From contig JAQUAP010000011.1 in the NCBI GenBank assembly GCA_028687205.1, forward strand, positions 1 to 22,051: DNA of 22,051 nucleotides, read 5' to 3'. Source of the stretch: Candidatus Omnitrophota bacterium (GTDB lineage: Bacteria > Omnitrophota > Gorgyraeia > Gygaellales > Profunditerraquicolaceae). The position numbers and the translations under genes are program-made. Under the pieces are notes generated by a model. The model saw nothing but the letters and a program-made list of their open reading frames with translations, made no database searches and had not been told where the DNA came from. Of the stretch, positions 7,463 through 13,692 are shown piece after piece (position 1 is the stretch's first letter; the number at the start of each line of letters is the position of its first letter).

Positions 7463-8536
7463 TCAGGTATTTAATTCGGGCTTTATGGAAACGGTGACTT
7501 TTTTCAGGTATTTGATTTCATTAAGCACTTTGCCTGTGCCGTTGGCTACCGCCGTAACCGGGTCATCCGCGATATGCACAGGTAAACCCGTTTCTTCCGA
7601 GATTAGTTTATCTAATCCTTTAAGCAACGCGCCGCCGCCGGCCATGACAATGCCGTGTTCAATCAGGTCCGAGGCTAACTCGGGAGGCGTGCGTTCAAGG
7701 GAAATCTTGGTGACTTCTAAAATCGCCCGCAGCGGTTCCTGCAAAGATTCTCTTATTTCTTCCGAAGTGATGGTGACGGTCTTGGGTAAACCGGCAATCA
7801 GGTCCCTGCCCTTTACTTCCAGGCTCATCTCTTCTTCTAAGGGATAGGCTGAGCCGATTTTTATTTTTATATCTTCGGAGGTACGTTCTCCGACCATGAG
7901 ATTATAGGTCTTCTTAAGGTATTCAACAATGGCGTCATTCATCTCATCTCCGCCAATACGGATAGACTTGGAGAAGACGATGCCCGCCAGTGAAATTACC
8001 GCGATTTCCGTGGTGCCGCCGCCGATATCTATAATCATATTGCCTACGGGCTCCTGGATGGGCAAGCCCACTCCGATAGCCGCGGCAACGGGTTCTTCAA
8101 TTAAAAATACATCTCTGGCGCCGGCGCGCTCGGCTGATTCCTTAACCGCTCTGCGCTCAACCTCGGTAATCCCTGAAGGGATGGCGATAACAATGCGCGG
8201 CCGGATCTGGAAACGGCGGTGCCGGACTTTTCTGATGAAATGCCTGAGCATCGCCTCGGTCACTTCAAAATTGGTAATTACGCCGTCGCGCATCGGCCGG
8301 ATAGCCACGATATTGCCGGGAGTGCGGCCTAACATGCGCTTGGCTTCTTCTCCTACTGCCAGGACATGGCTTGTCCCGCGCTCGACCGCTACGACTGAAG
8401 GCTCACAGAGCACCACGCCCTCTCCCTTGACATAGACCAGGGTAGTAGCTGTGCCTAAATCAATACCTATATCATTAGAAGCTAAATCCAGTATGTAATC
8501 AAAGATTTTTTTGAAGATGTAGCGGATTTTACCCAT
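7463..8536 (-). CDS. mreB: MreB, actin-like cell-shape protein
   Basis: The 357-residue product starts MGKIRYIFKKIFDYI, an amphipathic N-terminus. Actin-fold motifs are present: phosphate-1 (GIDLGTATTLVYVKG), phosphate-2 (IDIGGGTTEIAVISL) and the adenosine loop (MAGGGALLKGL). The frame stays open for 80 more codons upstream, but the ATG at 8536 is chosen because AGGAG lies 9 nt before it, a consensus promoter starts transcription near 8579, inside the longer frame, and the extra peptide is unlike any MreB. MreB filaments on the inner membrane direct the Rod complex. It is the first gene of mreBCD-mrdA-rodA. Confidence 0.97.
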   Translation of the reverse strand: MGKIRYIFKKIFDYILDLASNDIGIDLGTATTLVYVKGEGVVLCEPSVVAVERGTSHVLAVGEEAKRMLGRTPGNIVAIRPMRDGVITNFEVTEAMLRHFIRKVRHRRFQIRPRIVIAIPSGITEVERRAVKESAERAGARDVFLIEEPVAAAIGVGLPIQEPVGNMIIDIGGGTTEIAVISLAGIVFSKSIRIGGDEMNDAIVEYLKKTYNLMVGERTSEDIKIKIGSAYPLEEEMSLEVKGRDLIAGLPKTVTITSEEIRESLQEPLRAILEVTKISLERTPPELASDLIEHGIVMAGGGALLKGLDKLISEETGLPVHIADDPVTAVANGTGKVLNEIKYLKKVTVSIKPELNT

Positions 8537-8585
8537 TTTTACTCTCTCCTGGCTGTCTTCAGATAGGCTTTGGTATGTAAAGGGG

Positions 8586-8614
8586 ATTTTAACAGAGATT
8601 AAACTATATGTCAA
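8586..8614 (-). promoter_or_regulatory. Strong sigma70-like promoter of the mreB operon
   Basis: On the minus strand a perfect -35 TTGACA (8614-8609), an optimal 17-nt spacer and -10 TAAAAT (8591-8586, five of six) are seen. Transcription should begin near 8579 and give a leader of about 43 nt with AGGAG before the mreB ATG. Confidence 0.85.
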
Positions 8615-8636
8615 ATAAAAAGTTAAGTAAAAAGTT

Positions 8637-8791
8637 CGCGCCTGCCTTGCCTTGTATTGTGGCGGGTCCTGCACTACGCGTCTGGCTTGCCTTGTTCCTC
8701 GCTGGGACACTTGCTTGCTGGACTTCATATGCCCCTGCTTAAGAACCAAGCCAAGCCATCCGCTAAAGGACACCAATTAAAGCCATCCGCT
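8637..8791. repeat. Cluster of short direct and inverted repeats upstream of mreB
   Basis: Two 19-mers at 8637-8655 and 8677-8695 match at 17 of 19 positions (core CTTGCCTTGT). Arms at 8683-8700 and 8741-8758 are complementary at 14 of 18 positions, with an inner stem GGGACA/TGCCCC (8704-8709 with 8730-8735, one wobble). A perfect 12-mer AAGCCATCCGCT recurs at 8753-8764 and 8780-8791, 27 bp apart. The density of repeats suggests repeat-derived or structured non-coding DNA. I recognise no named family. Confidence 0.6.
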
Positions 8792-8803
8792 GATAAAATG
8801 GCA

Positions 8804-8823
8804 CTGGCAGGTTTAGCCGCCAG
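8804..8823. repeat. Short hairpin next to the long palindrome
   Basis: CTGGC (8804-8808) pairs GCCAG (8819-8823), continued by GG/CC after a single bulged base, around a 5-nt loop. It lies 8 bp from the long imperfect palindrome. Confidence 0.4.
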
Positions 8824-8830
8824 GTATTAA

Positions 8831-9012
8831 GATTTTGCGGTTTTGGCAGAGCAGCGCATTAGAAAACTTTCGGCACGCCTATGCGGAACGTGTGTGCAAG
8901 GCTTTACGGCGAACGGAGGAATTGCACCTCGCGTAAGTCCTTCCGGGAGTAAGCCGTAAACCGCAGCACACGGCGAAAGTTTTAGAGCGCTGCGGAGCCA
9001 AACCGCAAAATC
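8831..9012. repeat. 182-nt long imperfect palindrome between aroA and mreB
   Basis: Nested arms pair in register: 8831-8840 with 9003-9012 (10 bp), 8842-8847 with 8997-9002 (6), 8851-8857 with 8987-8993 (7), 8863-8872 with 8974-8983 (10), 8892-8897 with 8966-8971 (6) and 8903-8910 with 8953-8960 (8), then CGGA/TCCG near the tip. That gives over 45 perfect pairs in one long rod with internal loops. There is no T-run at either end, no credible coding frame and no transposase. It could be a structured RNA gene, a transcript-end structure for aroA, or a MITE-like element. I cannot name a family. Confidence 0.75.
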
Positions 9013-9042
9013 AAGGCTTGAGCGGGAAACTTGACAGGGTCA

Positions 9043-10335
9043 TTACTTATATATGTTTAGGCTTTTTAAGGTGGTGAGGAAACCGGGGAAGGATTTGTTG
9101 ATACAGGATATATCGTCTATGCGGGTCTTGCCGCGGGCAGCCAGCCCGGCGATAACCATGCTCATTGCCGTGCGATGGTCGCCAAAACTGCTAACCCTCG
9201 CGCTATAAAGCACTTTTGCGCCTTGAATAATGATATTTTCCTGGCCCCCTGATTTGACTACCCTTATCTTGGCTCCCATTTTCGCCAGATTAACCAGCAT
9301 GGATTTAATGCGGTCGGTTTCTTTAACCCGCAATTCACCCACGCCTGCAAAAATAGATTTTCCTTTGGCAAAACAGGCAGCGACCATTAAAATCGGAAGC
9401 TCGTCAATCAGGGAGGGAACCTCTTTTCTCCCGATCTTTATCCCGCGTAAGCAACTGCTCTTAACCAGGATATCTCCCATCGGCTCATTGCCTTGAGTTT
9501 TTAACTTTGAGTTCTCTATTTTAAGCGCGGCGCCCATCCTCTTTAAGGCCTTGATAATGCCTACCCGGCCGGGGTTAAGGCTTACATTTTTAATGAGGAT
9601 TTTTGCGCCCGGGATAATGCTGGCAGCTACCATAAAGAATGCCGCCGAAGATATATCCCCCGGTATATAGAGCGCGCCCGGAGAAATTAATTTTTTCGCG
9701 CCGCTTACAGTAATACTCTTGCCTTGCGTTTTTAAATTGGCCTTAAATAATTTAAGCATGCGCTCGGTATGGTCCCTGGTCTTAAGCGGTTCGATGATTT
9801 TAGTTTTGCCTTTAGCGTATAGACCGGCCAGGAGGATAGCGCTTTTTACCTGGGCAGAGGGAACAGGAATTTTATAATTTATAGCGTTTAAGTTGCCGCC
9901 ATGAATCATTACCGGCGGGTACTCTTCTTTTTTTATTGCTCTGGCTTTTATCGCTGCGCCCATTAATCTTAACGGCTTAATCGCCCTGAGCATGGGCCGG
10001 CGCGAAAGAGACGGCCCGGCCATAAGCCTGGCTTTAAAATCCTGGCCGGCTAATACACCGAGCAATAACCTGAAAGTCGTCCCGGAGTCTTTTATATAGA
10101 GAGCGCCTTTAGGTGCATTTAAACCAAAAAGCCCCCTGCCGGATACCGTTGCCCGGCAAGAGGCCTTATTTAATTTTATTTTTACGCCTAATTTCCTGAA
10201 GACGGCAATAGTCGCCAGGCAGTCTGTGTTTAAGGGGATATTTTTAAGATTGGTTTTGGCTTTCGCCAGCGCGCTTAAGATTATCGCGCGGTGAGCTATG
10301 GATTTATCGCCGGGTAGGAATACTTTACCCCTCAT
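9043..10335 (-). CDS. aroA: 3-phosphoshikimate 1-carboxyvinyltransferase (EPSP synthase)
   Basis: The 430-residue enzyme joins shikimate-3-phosphate and phosphoenolpyruvate to EPSP in the cytoplasmic chorismate pathway. Signature blocks appear in order: PGDKSIAHRA near residue 8, DSGTTFRLLLG near 83 (usually NSGTT), RPMLRAIKPL, PSAQVKSAILLAG, GDISSAAFFMVAA, DELPILMVAACFA, LRVKETDRI and FGDHRTAMSMVIAG. Both halves of the inverse alpha/beta barrel are complete. The start overlaps the upstream stop in an ATGA, so it is coupled to the coiled-coil gene. It is the only shikimate-pathway gene here. Confidence 0.96.
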   Translation of the reverse strand: MRGKVFLPGDKSIAHRAIILSALAKAKTNLKNIPLNTDCLATIAVFRKLGVKIKLNKASCRATVSGRGLFGLNAPKGALYIKDSGTTFRLLLGVLAGQDFKARLMAGPSLSRRPMLRAIKPLRLMGAAIKARAIKKEEYPPVMIHGGNLNAINYKIPVPSAQVKSAILLAGLYAKGKTKIIEPLKTRDHTERMLKLFKANLKTQGKSITVSGAKKLISPGALYIPGDISSAAFFMVAASIIPGAKILIKNVSLNPGRVGIIKALKRMGAALKIENSKLKTQGNEPMGDILVKSSCLRGIKIGRKEVPSLIDELPILMVAACFAKGKSIFAGVGELRVKETDRIKSMLVNLAKMGAKIRVVKSGGQENIIIQGAKVLYSARVSSFGDHRTAMSMVIAGLAARGKTRIDDISCINKSFPGFLTTLKSLNIYK

Positions 10336-11132
10336 TTAGACTTCTTCACAACCCTGTCGCCTTCCTTGACCTTATTTTTTACATCCCCCGCTACAAAACC
10401 TGCCGCGGACATGACATCCTGCACCTTCTCTACCTTAACATCACCAAGATAATTATCGCCACGGTAGACCGAGAATAATTCGCCGGCAGCCACGCCGTCT
10501 TTGGCGCCCAGGTTAATAACCACAAAGTTATATTCTTTATTTAATACTAAAACCTTGCCTTCTAAGCCCTGCGCTGCGCCGGAGGAAGCGGCCTTAGCTA
10601 CTTTAGTTGCTTCTGTTTGGACGGCCTGGCCTGTTTCCGGGCTGACGACGATTTTGCCTAATTCCACGTCAGACTTTGTTTCAAGGTTCTTGATTTTTGA
10701 CTCTAACCTTATTTTTTCAGTATCAATTTTCTTCAGCTGGTTTTTTATGACCCGCACATCATCCTGGGCCTTATTCAGATTTTTCTCTAAGTCCGACCTC
10801 AGCTTCTTCTGCTGGTCAAGGTCTTCCTGCATCTGGGTCATCCTGGCCAGGGCTTCTTCCTTAGCTGTCTTCTCTTCCTGCAACTGGGTGGTTAAAGCAG
10901 TGATCTGGGTGGTGGCATCTTTAAGTTTGGCGTCTAAATTAGCGAGTGTCCTCTGGGCTTCGTTTAGTTTTGCCTCGGTTATCTTCTGTTTAGCGCTTAA
11001 GTCCGCTACTTTGCTGGTGAGCTCAAGATTTTTAACATGTTCTCTCTGAAAAAGATAAAAGCCTGAACCGGCGAGAGCCAAAGCAACCACGAGCATTATA
11101 ATTAATACTAGACCCTTGGATTTAAACTCCAT
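10332..11132 (-). CDS. Membrane-anchored coiled-coil protein of unknown function
   Basis: The 266-residue protein has a short N-terminus, one membrane segment (about 8-28) and a long charged coiled coil (about 33-155) rich in Lys, Glu, Gln and Leu heptads. After a linker (about 155-190), a small beta-rich domain follows (about 192-264: VLVLNKEYNFVVINLGAKDG to VKEGDRVVKK). That tail looks like the SH3-like C-terminal fold seen in FlgT-type and other envelope proteins, by pattern only. A strong AAGGAGGGG lies just before the ATG. It shares an ATGA overlap with aroA, an unexpected partner. It is probably an inner-membrane protein with a periplasmic coiled coil. Confidence 0.85.
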   Translation of the reverse strand: MEFKSKGLVLIIMLVVALALAGSGFYLFQREHVKNLELTSKVADLSAKQKITEAKLNEAQRTLANLDAKLKDATTQITALTTQLQEEKTAKEEALARMTQMQEDLDQQKKLRSDLEKNLNKAQDDVRVIKNQLKKIDTEKIRLESKIKNLETKSDVELGKIVVSPETGQAVQTEATKVAKAASSGAAQGLEGKVLVLNKEYNFVVINLGAKDGVAAGELFSVYRGDNYLGDVKVEKVQDVMSAAGFVAGDVKNKVKEGDRVVKKSK

Positions 11133-11177
11133 TTCCCCTCCTTTTAATCTAGATAATATCGACCCAATATTTATTTT

Positions 11178-11205
11178 AATATAGCAATAATCCTGTAAAA
11201 ATCAA
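11178..11205 (-). promoter_or_regulatory. Promoter of the coiled-coil gene and aroA
   Basis: On the minus strand, TTGATT (11205-11200), a 16-nt spacer ending in TGC, and TATATT (11183-11178) make an extended -10 promoter. The -35 overlaps the rluD stop codon. Transcription would start near 11171 and give a leader of about 38 nt that ends in a strong Shine-Dalgarno. Confidence 0.65.
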
Positions 11206-12119
11206 GCCTTATTTTTGCGCATAACATCTAGAAATGCCTGCGGTAAAGAAGAATGGAATTCGACAAATTTACCTGTGGACGGATGGATAAAACCTAATGC
11301 TTGCGCATGGAGCGCCAGGCGCCTAAACTCGCCGCTCTTGCCGTACTTCTTATCCCCTAAAACAGGATGCCCGATAAAAGCCAGGTGCACCCTTAACTGG
11401 TGCGTCCTTCCGGTAAAAGGCTCCAGTTGCAACAGGCTTAAAGCATCAGTACGTTTTAAGGTGCGGTAATAAGTCTTGGCGTACCTGGCATGAGTAGAAA
11501 AATTTACCGCCATGTTTTCCCGCTTCAATGCGTGCCTGGCGATAGGCGCCTCAATGACATTTTCGTCAAATTTCATCTTGCCTTTAACGACGGCCACATA
11601 TTTACGCTTGATAGAGTGTTCGGCGAATTGCCGGCTGAGCTTTAAGTGGCTGGAATTATTTTTAGCGATAACCATAACCCCGGAAGTATCTTTATCAAGG
11701 CGGTGCACGATGCCCGGCCTTTGCGGGTTGATATCCGATAATTCCTTAAAACGGGCTAATAAGGCGTTGACCAGGGTATGTTCGTAATTCCCGGGGGCAG
11801 GATGCACGACCAAGCCGATAGGTTTATTAATAACGGCCAGATCTTTATCTTCATAAATAATCTCTAAGGGGATTTTTTCGGCTTTTAGGGCGGATTTAAC
11901 TTTATCCTCGATAATAATCCTGATTTTATCCGCCGGCTTGACTTTATAATGCGCCTTTGCGCGGAAAGAGTCCTTAACGGTTATTTTTTCCCTGGAGATT
12001 AAATCCTGGATAGCGGTACGGGATAACCCTAAATTATGTTCCTTAGAGAAAGCGCTGAGCAATAAATCCAGGCGCCTCCCCTCCTGTTCTTTGGATACCT
12101 TGAGGGTGTATTCCCGCAT
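11202..12119 (-). CDS. rluD: RluD-type 23S rRNA pseudouridine synthase
   Basis: The 305-residue protein has an N-terminal S4 RNA-binding domain (about 15-70) and an RluA-family catalytic domain with HRLDKDTSG, where D142 is the nucleophile. KPIGLVVHPAPG and TGRTHQLRVHLAFIGHPVLGD are further RluA-family motifs. The full S4-plus-RluA architecture suits RluD (23S helix 69), although RluC-like specificity cannot be excluded. The ATG at 12119 is 8 nt after the lgt stop, at the end of the eight-gene run. Confidence 0.9.
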   Translation of the reverse strand: MREYTLKVSKEQEGRRLDLLLSAFSKEHNLGLSRTAIQDLISREKITVKDSFRAKAHYKVKPADKIRIIIEDKVKSALKAEKIPLEIIYEDKDLAVINKPIGLVVHPAPGNYEHTLVNALLARFKELSDINPQRPGIVHRLDKDTSGVMVIAKNNSSHLKLSRQFAEHSIKRKYVAVVKGKMKFDENVIEAPIARHALKRENMAVNFSTHARYAKTYYRTLKRTDALSLLQLEPFTGRTHQLRVHLAFIGHPVLGDKKYGKSGEFRRLALHAQALGFIHPSTGKFVEFHSSLPQAFLDVMRKNKA

Positions 12120-12127
12120 CTAAAACC

Positions 12128-12859
12128 CTAACCTTTTTTTATTTTAACGCAGAATAACCCGATTACCCCGGCCAGGAAAATAGCCAGGCTGATAAATTGG
12201 AATAAGGTCAATCCCAAAAGGATAGTTGGGCTATCCCCGCGCCAGAATTCGATAAAAAATCTTTTGGCGGAGTAAAGCAGCAGATAGGCGAAAAATATCT
12301 GGCCGTCTTTATGCGGCCGCTTTTGTAAAGCCTTTAAGATAATAAATATAAAGATTAACAACAAGGCAGAATAAAGCTGCGTGGGAATTAATAACGCTCC
12401 CTGGCTGGGAGAATATATCCCTGACGCCGATTCTTTGCCAAAACAACAACCGTTCAGGAAACACCCGATCCTGCCGATTGCCTGGGCTAAAGCGACAAAG
12501 GGTATCAATAAATCCGCGATCTTGAATACGGGGAGTTTCCTGAGCTTTAAATAGAGGATGCCGGAGGCCAGGCCAAAAATCAACCCTCCAAACCAGACCA
12601 ACCCTCCCTTCTGGAGCATAATCATCTCCAGGGGGTTGCGCAAATAATAAGCTAAATTATTCAAGATATAAAAAATACGGGCGCCGATGATCCCGCAAAT
12701 GAGAATAGTAAAGTTCAGGTTGAAAATAATATCCGGGTCGATCCCTCTTTTTTTTGCCTCGGCGCAGGCTAACCAGGTGGCAACGCCAAAGGCGGCAACC
12801 AGCATAAGGCCGTAGGAGTAAATGGTTAGCGGGCCGATTTTACAGATTTCAGGATGCAT
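12128..12859 (-). CDS. lgt: Prolipoprotein diacylglyceryl transferase
   Basis: The 243-residue inner-membrane enzyme has about seven membrane segments. Lgt signatures are GGLVWFGGLIFG near residue 85 and GRIGCFLNGCCFG at 129-141. It transfers diacylglycerol from phosphatidylglycerol to the lipobox Cys, the first step in lipoprotein maturation. It lies 4 nt after lspA, which carries out the next step. The lipoprotein encoded at 20984-21331 is a likely client. Confidence 0.95.
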   Translation of the reverse strand: MHPEICKIGPLTIYSYGLMLVAAFGVATWLACAEAKKRGIDPDIIFNLNFTILICGIIGARIFYILNNLAYYLRNPLEMIMLQKGGLVWFGGLIFGLASGILYLKLRKLPVFKIADLLIPFVALAQAIGRIGCFLNGCCFGKESASGIYSPSQGALLIPTQLYSALLLIFIFIILKALQKRPHKDGQIFFAYLLLYSAKRFFIEFWRGDSPTILLGLTLFQFISLAIFLAGVIGLFCVKIKKG

Positions 12860-12863
12860 ATTT

Positions 12864-13334
12864 TTATTTTTGCCTCAATAAGGCCCAGCCTAATAATATC
12901 GCGCCGATAGTGATTGCGCTATCCGCGAGGTTAAAGACCGGCCAGATATAGAAATTCAGGAAATCAATGACATAACCCAGGCGCAGGCGGTCAATAAGAT
13001 TGCCCAGGGCGCCTGCCAGGATAAGGCTTAAAGCAACAACGTAATATTTGTTATGCCGGTTTTTCTTTAGCCCGAAATAGATTAAGACGATGGCTGCGAC
13101 GGAGGTAATGATAAATAAATAAAGCTGATTTTTTAATAGCCCGAAAGCCGCTCCCCGGTTATGCACAAGGGTAAGGGCGCATATCCCGTTGATTAAAGGG
13201 AGGGTCTGGTTAAGTTGCAGGATTCCGGAAATAAAGGCTTTACTGAGCTGATCTAATATAAGGATGGCAAATACGATGCTAACAGGAAGCATAAAGCAGG
13301 GAGTGCTTAGCGCTTCTCCCTTTTCTCCTGACAT
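12864..13334 (-). CDS. lspA: Lipoprotein signal peptidase (signal peptidase II)
   Basis: The protein has four membrane segments, DQLSK near the N-terminus, VHNRGAAFGLL, and the two catalytic aspartates in GNLID (D115) and FNLAD (D138). It cleaves the signal peptide of diacylglyceryl-modified prolipoproteins. The ATG at 13334 gives 156 residues but overlaps the dksA/traR gene by 28 nt with a poor ribosome site. The ATG at 13292 (MLPVSIVFAILILDQ, 142 residues) starts just after that gene's stop at 13307 and may be the real start. A GGGAG/CTCCC pair lies between the two starts. Confidence 0.95.
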   Translation of the reverse strand: MSGEKGEALSTPCFMLPVSIVFAILILDQLSKAFISGILQLNQTLPLINGICALTLVHNRGAAFGLLKNQLYLFIITSVAAIVLIYFGLKKNRHNKYYVVALSLILAGALGNLIDRLRLGYVIDFLNFYIWPVFNLADSAITIGAILLGWALLRQK

Positions 13335-13690
13335 TTAACGCAGAGGCGCGCCTGCGGCACTGCCCTGAGCCTGACCTTGGTGATGAGCTGTTCGCAATCT
13401 TCGCATATCCCGAAGGTCCCGTCTTCTATCCGTTTAAGGGCGTCGTCCAGCTCATATAATGACTGCCTGTCGTTAGAGGCCAGGCCTAAAGAAAACTCGC
13501 GGTCATAGTTATCGGTCGCTACATCCGCCATATGGTAGGTATAACCCGATATATCGCCCGAGGCGTCTTTCTGGGATTTCTTCAGCGTATCATCGGAGAT
13601 ATGTTTTATCTCGTCGTCAACTTCTTCTTTTCTTTTTAAAATCAGCTTCTTGAATTCTTTCAGCTCTGTTTTGTTAAACTTCTTTTTCAA
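13307..13690 (-). CDS. DksA/TraR-family zinc-finger transcription factor
   Basis: I choose a TTG start at 13690 because GAGGAG lies 8 nt upstream, at the end of ileS. A GTG at 13723 would lengthen the protein by 11 residues but lacks a good site. The 127-residue product has a lysine-rich helical hairpin and a C-terminal zinc finger with C96-x2-C99 and C117-x2-C120 (CEDC ... CVKC), the canonical DksA/TraR spacing. Such proteins bind in the RNA polymerase secondary channel and modulate initiation, often with ppGpp. A dksA-lspA pairing also occurs in Chlamydia, a distant PVC relative. Whether it is a true DksA cannot be settled here. Confidence 0.9.
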   Translation of the reverse strand: MKKKFNKTELKEFKKLILKRKEEVDDEIKHISDDTLKKSQKDASGDISGYTYHMADVATDNYDREFSLGLASNDRQSLYELDDALKRIEDGTFGICEDCEQLITKVRLRAVPQARLCVKCQEKREKR

Positions 13691-13692
13691 TT

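Noticed and set aside
7929..8435. A 168-codon plus-strand frame opposite mreB
   Set aside because: It is antisense to conserved mreB motifs, has no ribosome site or promoter, and its protein sequence looks like a codon-bias shadow.
8537..8776. An 80-codon in-frame N-terminal extension of mreB
   Set aside because: The mreB promoter at 8586-8614 and a good ribosome site before the ATG at 8536 lie inside it. The extra peptide is low-complexity and repeat-derived, and MreB normally begins close to the GIDLGTA motif.
9490..9530. The ENSKLKTQG segment in AroA as an inserted heptamer-type repeat
   Set aside because: Length and position match the variable loop seen between MGA and the next strand in other EPSP synthases. 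Only a short similarity to another LKTQG in the same protein is seen.
10501..11049. A 182-codon plus-strand frame opposite the coiled-coil gene
   Set aside because: Antisense to a Lys/Glu/Leu-rich coiled coil, which naturally leaves the opposite strand open. The Ser/Phe/Trp-rich product has no recognisable domain.
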